Under the pieces are notes generated by a model. It ran no database searches and was not told where the DNA came from. It saw only the letters and a list, made by a program, of their open reading frames with translations. This document shows, piece by piece, positions 11,823 to 24,900 of a stretch of DNA of 64,000 bases; the stretch's first letter is position 1; every line of letters starts with the position of its first letter. Made by a program: the position numbers and the translations under genes. Source of the DNA: Enoplolaimus lenunculus (Eukaryota; Nematoda; Enoplea; Enoplida; Thoracostomopsidae); assembly GCA_030248215.1 (NCBI GenBank), contig JASANG010000670.1:142910-206909 (forward strand). The letters run 5' to 3'.

Positions 11823-12675
11823 ACAGTAAAACGTCTTATAAAATACGAAATATATACGACACAAATTGTGAACGTGGCAATGCAGCAATGCAGACTCACG
11901 CATGAAAAATATTAGAAAAATAAGTTACAATATGCCTGTTTTTTAAAAAAATTTTAGATTAAAAACAATACCGAAAATATTGCGAAATTCAGGTCAAAAA
12001 TTTCGGATTTAACCTGAACCGGATAGTGAGAAATATCTGATTTTACTGTGAAACCGAGTTCCTGTTGCACATTTATTCTGGCAGATTAGAATAATTAAAA
12101 TACAAAAATTCAAGTCTCGGATAAAAACTCAGTGTTAGCCTAGGTAGGCACCGGGATATTGGACCTATTTACAAAGCAAATGTAAAAGCAATTATGCAAA
12201 GGTGGCTCAAACTCTTTGCGTAAGGACCCTTTTGCCAACGCTATACTGCTGCACACGTAGCCCGCCTCTTAAACTGCTTCTATCGTTGCGTAAATCGAAA
12301 CGTATTTTTCTGAATGCGAACCTGTCAACACAACATGAAAATCGAACTAAAGCGAGCTTGTCAATCAAAGTGTAAGCTCTAATTCGTAATACGGTCTAAA
12401 ATTTATAAAAATCAAACAAACAGGTTTTCTGCAAAAATTTTGGAATTTTCGAGTTCACATTACCGAAAAAAATTCCAAAAAGACAAACAAGTGACCTATC
12501 GCTCGACACGGCTTGACAGAGATAAACATAATGGTGCAATTTTTTCACGATCAACTCGCCATAAAAATATCGTCACAACAACTGTAAATTTCAGGGATCT
12601 TTCTTTAATTCTAAGCCATACGTATAGTCATGCAAGCAATGTTTTATTTAAAACCATTTGTCATAACTGTACGAT

Positions 12676-12930
12676 CAGGACAACCCCTTTCCGCGAAATA
12701 CTGCAGATATAGTTGGTTGTCCTCATTAATTTCTTCGAAAAATATGGCCTTTAACCACGCCGGGAAGCGAACATCGGACCTCTCGCTCACGAGTCAAGCG
12801 CGCTACCCGTTACACCACGCGGCCGATATCATAATTTCTTCTTCTACAATGTGAGCACGTGTATGCTGCATGCATGTGTCTTAACATTACACACACTACC
12901 ATACACAAGCTACACCACGTATACCAACAT
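12676..12930 (-). repeat. tRNA-derived SINE-like repeat, copy 1
   Basis: The minus strand of 12754-12824 reads as a tRNA-like unit with an intact A box (TGGTGTAACGGG) but a damaged B box (TGTTCGCTTCC). Flanks (ATACTGCAGATA on one side; GAGCACGTGTATG and CATACACAAGCTAC on the other) recur at 13045-13250, so the repeat is longer than the tRNA part. Probably a SINE or a duplicated tRNA pseudogene. Confidence 0.6.
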
Positions 12931-13044
12931 ACCCTTCTTTAGGCGGTGACCTCGGACCGCAAATCCAAACTTCTCCGAATCAATGGGCCTGCAAGTTACA
13001 CGCACGTCTCGGTGGGACTTCCATGTCAGAACTACAGGGTCACG

Positions 13045-13250
13045 ACCCTTTTCCCCAAAATACTGCAGATAAACTTGGTTTTCCACCATTTCTCCGAAAA
13101 ATCTGGCCACGCCTGGAATCGAACCTCGGACCTCTCGCTAGCCAAAGGCGGCCGATATCATAATTTCGTCTAATGCTATATGAGCACGTGTATGCATGTG
13201 TCTTAACATTACACAAACTATGCACATACACAAGCTACAGCATGTATACT
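13045..13250 (-). repeat. tRNA-derived SINE-like repeat, copy 2
   Basis: Same unit as 12676-12930, about 370 bp away and in the same orientation. Here the B box is perfect (minus strand GAGGTTCGATTCC), but the A-box half is deleted, the sequence jumping from the T-arm side to GGCCGATATCA-related flank. Not a functional tRNA. Confidence 0.6.
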
Positions 13251-13259
13251 AACAGCTTT

Positions 13260-14219
13260 CAGGGCGCTACCGCCACCCCGCTGACTCCTCGCTTCTGTAA
13301 AGAGAAAGTAAGCAGGATGGGGGACTACCGCCCACCAAACCTCCAACAGTAAGCAACTCATATTATATATTTGATAATTGCGGTCAAAATTAAGTTAATC
13401 TCTTACCATGCGAAACATCTGACAAAACCGGTAAAAAATGAAAATTGAGCAAATGTTCTTTTCTGATCCGCCACATCGTTCCGAGCACGAAAACACGAAA
13501 AGCATGCCTATAAAAACAACGTGCTGCGCTGCATGTGGAATTAAAAAATTTTCCGCATGACGAATGGTGCCACAGGTGCCACTTGACGTTCCAACATTCA
13601 ATGTACATTTACTTTAAATAAAGCAGCAGCACTCACCTACACTTTAATTAACGATACAATCAATTCTTCGCTCTCTAACAACCATTATTTTGTCCACCAT
13701 CTACAAGCAAGCAAAATCGCGCAACAATATCAGATTCATATATCAAGGATTGCTCTAATACTTTTTAAAATGTTTCTAGAACTGTTCTACACATTCACTA
13801 GCTACCTTATTAAACGCAAAGAACAAAATTAATGCCACACTAACAATTTCCCAATTAACCATGCTATATTGAAAGCATAGTATGTTGCAAATTGCGAACT
13901 TCACCACTAAACATGATGCTAATCGTATTTTACGTTTCACTCGTAGTTGTATGAGCGCAACGCAGCATATTAAGCTCTGACACAATTCAATCAGTGCATG
14001 TGCCAGGGTACTTTGACGGCAGTAAATTAAAACCTAAGCGTTGAAAACAGCGTATACTTCAAGCCTTTAAGACTAAAGGCTAAGCAAAAAATTTGTATAA
14101 AATCTTATAGTACTTTATAGCCCAACCGGAGAACAGGACAGCCTTAAAAGAAACATGGGTACCTGCCTTGATTTCATTGTGAATGCAGTTCTTCTGATTT
14201 AAATTTTTTGCCTTTCAAA
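13260..14219. other. Non-coding stretch
   Basis: No supported gene. A lone ATG-to-donor open stretch on the minus strand (13407-13476) was considered and rejected. The remainder is AT-rich. Confidence 0.4.
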
Positions 14220-16470
14220 ATCGCGGCATTTGCTTTGCCCTACTCACAGGTGCAAGTTTTTGCTGAGAGAAATTCCAGCTGCAAATTGCACGCAGAACTT
14301 GCATTTTTTTCATCAGCCGATGAGAAAGCGGCTGCAATAAATCATTGAAACACGCTAGTTTTTACATTACATTACAATTACAATATATTATTACAATATA
14401 TGTTTCAAGCATCGAGAATGCACGCTTTTTGAAAGTTTCGCAGAATGTTCTCTACAAGAAAGCAGAGCTGGAATGATGTAACTTACGTTTAGAATATCCT
14501 AATTAGCCGCTTCGACACCATATACAAATTGGACAGCTAAACGTCTCATAAGTTGTTCTTAAAAGTTTGATTTTTGTATTTTTCGAAAAAATTGTATTAC
14601 AAATATGTAATTACCATAGCTAGTCGATATTATTGTGTAATGCTTATGACACCGTGCAATAGATTACGTGTCCCTGCGATGTTTGTTCTACTGAAATTGC
14701 TAACTAAGACAGTAATATTTTGTAATAACCTCCCATGCATTATAGCTTAGAACAGGCTGCTTTTTGGTGGATTGCAATGGAGCAAGTGTACGCTTTAGAC
14801 TTATATTTGTTTAGGCTTAAGCGTACGCTTAGGAGTAGACTTAGCATAAAACCTAACTGTATCCCATGTAAAAGAAACTAGGTAAATGTGCACCTAGAAG
14901 GGACAGATTGTAATATGTTTCGCTTGAAGCATGTAAAAGAGTTTACACAAGGGTTAGTTAGACCATAGATCAGTGTGTAATGCTTATATTATTAGCTCCA
15001 TAACTTCTATGAAAATAAAATAGTTGTCATCTATATTTTTGACGGCTGTCTTTCAGTGTTAACACGCTTGCGGTCAGTGAAACAAGAAACATATGGGCCC
15101 AGCGGACATCACCATTCTGCTTGTTTTAGCGTTTGTTTGGGTTTTACAATGTTCAGTTTATAAGTGATCTAATCTAGCATTCTTCATTGGAAGAGGATAT
15201 TTTTTGTTTTAAAATATTTATGTTTCTAAAACTTGATTAGTAAATGTTTCAATATTGCAAGATTACAAATTGCGTCTATTGATTATCGAACAAAGTTAAG
15301 TTTAAGTCCGAAGCGCTCGTTTGCCGAACACCCCGGGTTTTATTAAAAGGATAAACCACATTTACATCAACGAAAGCAATTATATAAACCAAAGAAGGCA
15401 ACAACATATTATCATAACATAACAAAGGTCCTTGAAAATTACCCATTATTCTACTCTGCTTGCAAGGAAATTATTCAGAGCAAATATGTTAAAAAGCACA
15501 CAAGAAACCTAGTTTCAAAACAAACTACAAATCAGGTACGCTGAGAAAAAGACATTCGAAAACCCAGCATGCTATCATTCTGTCGGGTTATTGTTCCAAA
15601 AACCTTAAAAAAACATTCTTCTTTTAGATACAGCTTAAGTTTGCACAAATTTCTATAAACATTTTCCTGAAAAACATCAACAACACAGACATTTTCATTG
15701 TTAAACTCGAGTTTACATCGAGCACTCCATATTGCCAATTGTGCATGTTGGACAATGAAATTAAAAGCTATTCTCTTTAATGGGTCGTGAATATTTCGTC
15801 CCAAAATTAAATCCGAAATCGTTATTTCATTTACTCCAGCTACCTGTTGCAAAACGGGAGTAATGAAAAAACTAATTTCTTGCGCCCGCAAACAATAAAT
15901 AAACACATGAACATTATCCTCCCGCACTTCAATTCCATCCAAATAACAAAACGAACATATTCTTGTCCCATCTGTAAAATGACTAGTGCACGCATACGTG
16001 CTCGACTATTTTACCTATCTTTACCATGACAATTTGATGATTTGAAGTCGAGAAACTTTTCCAAATTGTGTTCTGTGCCGTGACATATTTAAGCTATTCA
16101 TCTAGAAAATATCATTCAAACGTTGCTAAATATTTCAGAGAACATGTTCTGCTGGCGCTCAATTGAGATAACTTTTAAAAAGCAACTGGCTGTTATACGA
16201 AAGGCATGATGAGAGTGGTACTTTAGAACGCCTTGAAAACCCATAGTGTCGATTTATAGCTTAACAGATGAAAGTTCGCTGGGCCCCCTACTGATCTATA
16301 ATCTAACTAACCCTTGTTCAGTGAACTTTACGTGGTTATTCACACATATGAATTAAACTCTTTGCTATGATTTTTAATGAATTATTTGCAGCTGCAAGTT
16401 CTCGCAGTACAAACTTGCACGTGTAAATACAGCTATACTCATTATCACAAAAACTTGCTTTACTTTATTT
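14220..16470. mobile_element. Composite repeat with inverted ends around a LINE tail
   Basis: Both sides carry related segments in opposite orientation: AAGGGTTAGTTAGA..ATAGATCAGT near 14950 and its inverse near 16290-16315, and GCAGCTGCAAGTT-type motifs near 14275 and 16390. A LINE fragment lies inside. The same GCAGCTGCAAGTT motifs occur in the palindrome arms (55700-55915 and 59170-59370), so this is a dispersed family. Borders are approximate. Confidence 0.45.
15532..16005 (-). mobile_element. LINE ORF2 C-terminal fragment (zinc-knuckle tail)
   Basis: An open minus-strand frame after a stop at 16006-16008. It contains C-x2-C-x12-H-x4-C (CSFC ... HVFIYC), matching the zf-RVT type zinc finger at the end of many LINE ORF2 proteins. 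About 80 residues follow with the usual helical tail (FNFIVQHAQLAIWSARCKLEF). Reverse transcriptase and RNase H are absent, so it is a relic. Whether it belongs to the same LINE as 1-345 cannot be told, because the two do not overlap. Confidence 0.6.
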
Positions 16471-17021
16471 AACAACTATAGGAACAATTTCAAAAAACCC
16501 TGCAGTATAGGACTGCTTTTCACAAAACCCCCAAAACAACTCATCAAGAACAGCTAAAGCACATAAAGAAATAGGTTTTATATTGGCTGGTGTTCGAAGG
16601 CATGTCTTTAATCGCATTTTGACTCGCGTATTCCTAACAGGGTGCGGCCCATGGTGCAACCGGGTGAAAGGTACCGAAGCCGGAGGTCAACGAAACTTAC
16701 CGGAGCCGGGGGTGTGGTGAAATTAGGTAGTAAAAACGATGGTTACTTAGTTAATTTTAGCTCTTTGCAAAATATTGTTAAGTTGTTTGGTTTTACGCTA
16801 ATTTTCTGCGAAATTTCGGAAATTCTTTCCGGAAGATTGTGACAAAACGAAACGCGCTAAACAGATAAATTTTGCAAAATATGCAAAATTTTACTACCGA
16901 AATAGCAGGTCCGGCAAAAATATCTACAGGAGCCGGAGGCCGATTTTCTGCCTGAGCCAGAGGCCGATTTTCTGCCTGAGTCGGAGGCAGATTTCTGGTT
17001 GTACCAGAATTCCTAGGCCGG

Positions 17022-17185
17022 CCCATGTATAGAACAGGGCCGGATCCTTTTCCGAAGGGGCTATAATAGTCAGTTTAAGCTTTAGGCTAATTTGTTTTGC
17101 TTCTTAGGCTTAGGAGTAGGCTCATCCATACGATTAGGCTTAGGAATATGCTTATACTACTGTTCCGGCCCTGTTCAATACATGG
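17022..17185. mobile_element. MITE F2 (TTAGGC-rich), subfamily b, in tandem copy 1
   Basis: Ends CCCATGTATAGAACAGGGCC and the inverse GGCCCTGTTCAATACATGG. Interior TTAGGCTTAGGA hexamers. Repeated at 17736-17899 in tandem copy 2; another subfamily-b copy is at 45522-45690. Confidence 0.65.
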
Positions 17186-17735
17186 ATCCTTAAGCCTAAG
17201 CGTTGCAAAAGTGTGTTCCTTAAGACTGCTTTTCACCAAACCCCCAAAGAAACTCATCAAGAACAGCTAAAACACATAAAGAAATAGGTTTTATATTGGC
17301 TGGTGTTCGAAGGCATGTCTTTAATCGCATTTTGACTCGCGTATTCCTAACAGGGTGCGGCCCATGGTGCAACCGGAGGTGAAAGGTACCGAAGCCGGAG
17401 GTCAACGAAACTTACCGGAGCCGGGGTTGAGGTGAAATTAGGTAGTAAAAACGATGGTTACTTAGTTAAATTAGCTATTTGCAAAATATTGTTAAGTTGT
17501 TTGGTTTTACGCTAATTTTCTGCGAAATTTCGGAAATTCTTTCCGGAAGATTGTGACAAAACGAAACGTGCTAAACAGATAAATTTTGCAAAATATGCAA
17601 AATTTTACTACCGAAATAGCAGGTCCGGCAAAAATATCTACAGGAGCCGGAGGCCGATTTTCTGCCTGAGCCACAGGCCGATTTTCTGCCTGAGCCGGAG
17701 GCAGACCTCTGGTTGTACCAGAATTCCTAGGCCGG

Positions 17736-17899
17736 CCCATGAATAGAACAGGGCCGGATCCTTTTCCGAAGGGGCTATAATAGTCAGTTTAAGCTTTAGA
17801 CTAATTTGTTTTGCTTCTTAGGCTTAGGAATAGGCTCATCCATACGCTTAGGCTTAGGAATATGCTTATACTACTGTTCCGGCCCTGTTCAATACATGG
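17736..17899. mobile_element. MITE F2, subfamily b, in tandem copy 2
   Basis: Same element as 17022-17185, carried along by the 713-bp duplication. Left end CCCATGAATAGAACAGGGCC, right end GGCCCTGTTCAATACATGG. Confidence 0.65.
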
Positions 17900-18146
17900 A
17901 TCCTTAAGCCTAAGCGTTGCAAAAGTGTGTTCCTTAAGACTGTTTTCACCAAACCCCCAAAGAAACTCATAAAAAGAACAGCTAAAACTTCCAACATAGA
18001 GGATTGATATTTGCTGCTTTGCGATGACATGTCTTTTAATCGCATTTTGACTCAAGTTCAGATTTGACTTTAGGTTTCTAGCTTTGACTTAAACGCCACG
18101 TTATTTTTACCAGAATTTACTTAAGATTTGTTGTTTTGACAATGCG

Positions 18147-18324
18147 GAAGGTGCAACCGGAATTCACCATTTTCGTTAAAGTTGAAGCCCGGGGAAAATT
18201 TTTCGCGTCTCAATAGCGTTAGCGGGAAATTAAAACATTTTTGAAACTTTTATATTTCAATATCCGTTCCCGTTATTTCTATCATTATCCGTTTCCATAA
18301 TTTTTACGACTCGCTTACACCCTG
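18147..18324. mobile_element. Degenerate F1 element
   Basis: Left end GGTGCAACCGGAATTC and right end CGCTTACACCCTG keep the family pattern. The interior is shortened and diverged. It lies in the gap between the tandem array and the 3' end of EXOC4; the rest of that gap (18325-18949) shows nothing recognisable. Confidence 0.5.
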
Positions 18325-18949
18325 CTATAAAAGGGGCCATAAAATTCTGATGTTTTCATCAACTATATTGCCTCGTGTAGTTTTCCGACCGGACAAGCAA
18401 GTCACGGAAATTCCGGTGTTGTATAGGAAACCCAGATCCCGGAAAAAATCTGCTCATTCCTAGAAAAAAATCAGGTCCCCGTCCGAATTCCTGACCCTGA
18501 CCTTTAATACATGAGGCGATATTCTTGACATATTAGTCTCGAAAATTTAAGAGTGTATTGAAAATTTAAATGTGTCTTGAAGATGTTTTTTCGTGTAGTT
18601 ACAAATGTTTCTTATGTTTGGCATTCATTTGTGTTCGGATGCTAACTCAAAGCCCATCTATGCCATAAAAACAAAAAACTCTATACCGCTTAGCCAACAA
18701 AGCAATGTATATGCGTGGAATTCTATTTACAAGAGATGATTATATAAACATTGATAAATTTATAAGTAAAATGAAAATACACAGCATATCACAGTGTTAA
18801 ATATAGAGGAAAAATTATTATCTCTAATAGGTCTCTATTTCGATATTAAATATATTACATTACAAACATGGACATCAAACTGTGACTGTCCTGCGCACCA
18901 ATGTCTCCAAAGAATATTTGACACTACACTTTCTGGAACCGAAACATAA

Positions 18950-21900
18950 TTACCCTACAGTTTTCTTTCTTTCTTGCATAATTTCCCTGAGACGATTCAG
19001 CCGCAACTCTAGCGCTCCGGGTTCCATACACAGCGACGGATGAGACCGCACCGCCAACGCTATCAAATAATGATACTCCAGTTCGCTAAATTCTGGCCCG
19101 CTTTCGACAATTAAATTCAAAATTTCATCCGGCCCACGATACAGCAGTTCAAAATAGCGACGAGCAGAGTCCAAATCTGACTCCCGGTGTCCCGTAATAT
19201 TCGACAAACACTGTTGAATGGCGAAAATATTGCGTGACATCCGCTTTTTGCCGTTATCGTTTATTTTCGTGATATGTTGCGAGGAATTAACAAATATTGC
19301 CGATACTAAATGTCCGAGACCTTCAAATACGTAGCGAACTTTTCGTGGCAGGAGACTGGTACGTAATACTTCATCTAGCCGTACTAAATTTCGATTAAGA
19401 CTCAAAACTAACGGGTCGACTTCTTGTGATTGATACGTTACCAGCAGATGAGATGCCTGCCGAGCGATGGGCAGGAGATAGTAAAAACAATGTACCCGGA
19501 CTTCTAGGTGAAGCATTAGTAGGCACGTCGACGACATATCTTCAAGCGCGAGCATGTGAGCCTGAAAATAGGCAGCTAACGATATGCGTTACAATGTGAC
19601 TAACTCGCGTATTTTAGCAGCTGTTTAGTTAGTAGCAATAAAAATACACATAACCTTAAGACAGAGAATCTACATTCACCATTGTAATAAGTTATAATTT
19701 CATTTCTGCACTGATCTCAAACTTGTCAACATCGCTTATCGAAAACTGAGCGATACCAACATCTCAAACTTTAACTTTGATGCAGTGTCATGAAGGACCC
19801 TTCACGAAATTTTTTGCCATTAACATCAGACACATATTTTATACAATCACTAATCAAATATATAATGAATATAATAACTAAATCCGTAGTAAGTAAAACC
19901 AAGCCTTTATTTGAATACCTAAAACGAAAGACAGGACTCGCAATAATATTACAGATCACTATTCACACAAAACCTACTAACCTCAAACTCATCTGAGACC
20001 GTCGGACCACCTGTCTCTCCGGCAGCAACACCATTCAAGACAACTTGTCCACCAATGGTACACCTGCTACCCCCACCCAAACCTCCTGTTCCAGGCATTG
20101 GCCGAACACCAGCGTCTTCAGAGGACGAATCGGTCGTATCTGTCGCAGTATGACCTTGAACAACTCCTGAAGCCAGCCGGCCTCCGGCAGAAGTCCCATA
20201 CCTACCAGTAGACGCCACTCTAGCAGGGGTAGTTTTCAGCTTATTCAGCACCGCAGGACCTAATTCATTAAGTAGCTCACGAACTGCGGAACAAAAATCT
20301 TCAATTGATTCGTGCATATTGGCAAGAAATTTGAGTTCGCCGATATCGGAAAATATCTGAAAAGGAACAAGAAAAAAATCACTCACATCAAAAAATTTCA
20401 CGTTTAAAAACGCCTCCTTACCTATACTATTCGCATTGAATTCACTAGTGCCAACATTCCAGATCAAACAATGCTTTACAGAAAGTTTGAAGGTTGCTTT
20501 GCGCTAGAAATATGACCGAACATTGAAGATTGAGTGATTTTATTCATTACCTTTAAAATGTATTAATTTTTCTAGCTGAAAATAATAATCGCAAAAATTT
20601 AAGTGCTTTTTCAAAGAAATAAAGACAAAATATGTCCAGAAGGCAGTTCAGACCGAACAGAATTTACTTATCGTGGAATAAAACAAAAAATTTTCAAGAT
20701 CATCGATGAACAACGAGTTAAAAGCTTAAACTGCACTACAAAAACTAACCTCCCAATCTTCGATTTTCTTCTGTGTTCCTAAATTCCCGATCAGTATTTC
20801 CGACTCACGCGCGTTCCGTTCCCGAATTTCACTCGCGCTACAATTCAACCCAGCCATCGCTGAAGCGGCGGCCACCCCAGTTCCGGTGGTACCTGTCGGT
20901 TGAGGCATACCAGATGCGACCCCAGCCATCGATGACGGCGGACTAAAGGGTGTCCCAGGAGTATTTGACCAGCGTCCAGCGCCTGACTCTGCGAGCAGCG
21001 ACAACCAATTGGGCAGTGATTTCAATAAACGCGATATATCTTCATCGACTGCCCACGCTGCACTTATTTTTCGCCATTCAATTTCGTTGTTGTTGTTGTT
21101 CGTTGTGCCTCCACCTCCTGTTGTCATTGTTGCCAGGGAAGTTGCGGTTGTTGTTGTTATTGCAGGATCGTGTCGAATGATCGATTTAGTCATCTTATCG
21201 TACTGCGTACGCGCAGCGGTATGATATGCCTGAAATAGATTATACGCATAAACAAACAAGTACACAGTGCTTGCCTTCACCGCCACCCCTCCAGTTAATT
21301 TTTAGAACAAAGAAGAACAAAATTGAATGACAATTTAGTCATCATTTAACTCTGAGCACGATCAATGCGTTACTCGCCACTCGAATACTTTTTCGAGAAT
21401 ATTGTCTTACAAACCAAAAAATCCTACCGTGCACTAAATTATCAGACAAACTAGTTTTATCCGGGGCTACCAAACCAGTAAACACACGACCCAGAGCAGA
21501 CTCTGATATCTGGTTCCTGTTTAATATGCAGCAAATACCGACATCCGCGTTCGGTTTCGGTATAAACCTACAGATGCGACATCCAGTTAATATCCGGTTC
21601 CGGTAGAAATTCACTATTTTTGGCTTAGGTATCAGGTAAACTAATATCTGGTCGGCGACAGCAGGGCGGCAACAAAAGCTCGGATTCGGTTTCAGATTCG
21701 TCAAAAATTTAAGGTATAGATATGTCAAGATTCACATGTTTCGTTCGGCAGCATAAGATTAGATTTGCCAAGCCGACATATCAAACAGCAAGTTTTACTT
21801 TTATGTAATAGGAACTTTTATCTAAATGAAGAGATTTTTCATAGTCTATGTAGGATTAGAAATCGAAGTCCGATTTAGTATCAGCCAAATTATGGGTTCA

Positions 21901-24900
21901 GAGCCACGCTGGGTTGCACTCCTACTAACTAACCTGCAACGCAAGAAGCCAAAACTCTGCCAAGCGCTCTGAAAACAACGGCATTGAAATCATCAACGAA
22001 TTAATATACTGACACAGTTGTTTCATACGAATTGCTGATACCAGTAACGGAACTGCCGTCCCACCGGCCGCTCCCGAAGTAGTTACCCCCTGAGAGACGG
22101 CACCAGCGGCCTTCGTTGCACCTACAGCCGCGACGACCAAATTCCCTGCACCTGGAATTCTCCATACGCTTCTTTGATCGTCGAGCATCGCCGACCCGGC
22201 ACCAAGAGGACCACCGCTGTTCAACAGATTTCCACCAACAGTCTGACCGGTGCCGCCTCCCCCAGACGCCGTATTCAAGGTCACCCACGCGTCCGGTCCG
22301 GCAACAATGCACGCATCAAGCAATGCAACAATATCGCCACCCGTCCTGGGCAGGAATACCTCAGCGACATAATCGTCCACAAACTCACGCAACAGACACG
22401 AGTCGCCGTCTCGATCTCCGTCACCAAGTCGCGATTCGATTTCAGCCACAAACTTCATCAGTGGCCGAAACGCGACAACGATATTCGCTTGAGAAGGAGG
22501 GCAAACGTAAAACGGGGTCGATTTTTGCTGGGGGTCAGTCGCCAACGTGCTGTATGATGGTCGGCCGCCCGCAGTAGCCGCAAAGTCGCTGTTTCCAGGG
22601 TAATTGAACTGAGCCGTCACCGAGAAACATTCGTTTGCTTTGTAGGATGCGACGTTCATCGAATGTTTGGTCCAGTCAAACCGAAATAAAATTGGATTTT
22701 TCGGTTTTGTCGGGCGGCGTTTGGCGAAATATGATGATAGATTACGCGGCGCTTCTAATGGCGGGGTGACGGGAGCACCTGCAACAAGAAATCCTTAGGT
22801 TCGTAATCAACAGTTAATGCGTTATTGCAATCTTAAACCAGGTTCAAAAGTGGCAGCACCTATAAGCAGTTACCGATGTTTTAAATGGAAGAGCTTAACA
22901 GCTACCTATATTACCATCCACCCCGGGTCAACCAAAGTCATACCCTCCTAAAACTTTCTCATACCTGCATGCTTGACGTCCAAATACTCGTTGAGCAAAT
23001 GCTGCAAACTTGCTTGAATTTGATTCCAAACCACCTGCGTTGAATAAATATTCAAATCCGGATCAATATGCCGCGACTGTTGAACACGGTTGAGTTGCTC
23101 AATTGTTAGCCCGTGAAGTGCAGCGATTATTTTCAACTGACGAAATAAAACACTCAGCAATTCAGCTAAATTCCGTGGTTCTCCTATACTGTGTTGTGCA
23201 CCAAGACCGAAGTGATCATAAACAAACAGCGTCGTATGCATGATAACCTGAAAAAGCGCATCCAATATACGAAAGCTCGTAATTTGAGTTATTTTTCAGT
23301 TACGTGCTTATTGGTGACAAATATCTCTACAAAAGTTCCTGGATAATGACATACCAGCAGTTTTGAGAATGTTAGGAAAGTGCCCACATTGTTAAATCTT
23401 CCACCTATACGAGTTGATAACATTTTATAAACTTTCGAACCAGCTACGAAATATGGCATATTTGTGACTATTGATATGTCCGAGTTCTTTGCATTTTCAC
23501 AAATTTTGCAAGTTTTTTACATTTGTCGCATATAGCTTCTACGCAGATTTTGAGTTTCCCGAAACGAAGCAATATGTACGATCGCCCAGCACCCTGCCAC
23601 GATTAATAGACTCAAGAAGGAATTTACCTTTGACAATCCACGTTGAATATCGTGAGACAGCTTATAATTGCCTTCACGCAACTTTCCCAGTACTCCGAGC
23701 GCCTCTGCGAGTACTGCAATATACTGAACCGGGTTTGACTCCGGATGTTGGACGTCAACGCTTTCTGCAGCACATCCGTTACTCAACAATACAGGTTGCT
23801 CGTTTTCCAGCGCTTTCAGATATGTTCCACTAAAACATGGTCGTAACAAGGATTTTGAAAACAGAGGGTTACGTTCTATGAATATGTCGAAGGGGGTTTC
23901 CTGTGTTGCTAACTGTTAGCGTGTCTAACAACTATTGAACAAAGATACCAAATGTTGCACTGGACAATTGAAATTACCTGGATATGCCCTAGCACTAAAA
24001 ATATAACTAGCATTGTAATACTACAAATAGAAAGTAATAATTCTGGAGCTATCAATGCTGAAGCTAAACCAGAATTTAAAAACAATATGTGTAGTTCCTT
24101 TCTATTCAAAAATGCTACAACCTATTTAGCTAGGGAACCTATTTCATAAGTATCTACCCCAAATTCTCAAATGTATGTAGCACCTACAATCAGTCGACGA
24201 AGTTCCTGTAAATTTTGAACTAGTCAATAAAGGAGAAATTACTGATTTAGCTTTCTTATTTGAAAACCTATTGCCAATTGGTGACAAATGATACACACAG
24301 TTTTAGCATATGGGTCCAAGTTGCTTACTTAGCGATACATAACCCCACTGCAATTTCTAATTTAGACTGTGAACACATATCAAGGAAACACCTTTTAATA
24401 CTCTTACTGTGTGTTACGGTAAACAGCACCCGTAATAAATGCGGCAAATTTTTGAAACTTTAACAGAATTTTAACTAAACACGTTTATATGTTCACTACA
24501 CAGCCTACGTATATATGAAACGGTTACCTGAGAGATTTGACTGAACTTGGAATGCTAAGACGAGATGCACCTTCGATACTAGACAATTTAGCACCGCTGT
24601 GTCCCCCTTTAAAACTTTTCAGCTGAGTCAACAATTCTTCGGACGGTTTGATATACAGCTGTTTCGAAAACTCATCAATTATTGCATTGAACAATTCCTA
24701 AAATCCAAAATACATTCAATGAGAAAACGAATTTCATTGTAAAACTACGGCAAAAAAGTGTAATTAATATATAACTAAACCAAGAAAATAAACATTCTGG
24801 TAGATACTTACGTAACGTTTGTAACATTTTCCGTTTTTAGATATAAATTTTAACGACTCTCAATTTGGTTTTCAAATTTGAAGTTAAACTGCTTGACACC

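Larger units (their letters stand above)
16511..18050. repeat. Tandem duplication, 713-bp unit, two full copies plus a partial third
   Basis: Unit starts at 16511, 17224 and 17938 all read GACTG(C)TTTTCAC followed by AACCCCCAAA. Copies 1 and 2 are nearly identical throughout. The third stops resembling them after about 110 bp, near CGCATTTTGACTC. Each unit holds an F1-like element (CAGGGTGC ends), a short internal minisatellite (GCCGATTTTCTGCCTGAGCC-type, about 26 bp, two to three times) and one F2 element. It encodes no gene. Confidence 0.88.

Noticed and set aside
13407..13476. Minus-strand ATG followed by 23 codons and a GTAAGA donor
   Set aside because: No partner exon or similarity found; such combinations arise by chance in AT-rich DNA.
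15091..15168. Short plus-strand frame with a hydrophobic helix (MGPADITILLVLAFVWV)
   Set aside because: Only 24-26 codons, inside a repeat whose other copy lacks it; no family match such as OST4.
22116..22577. 153-codon plus-strand open frame
   Set aside because: It is antisense to EXOC4 exon 11, whose minus-strand frame has clear Sec8 similarity; the antisense frame is Arg/Gln-rich shadow sequence.
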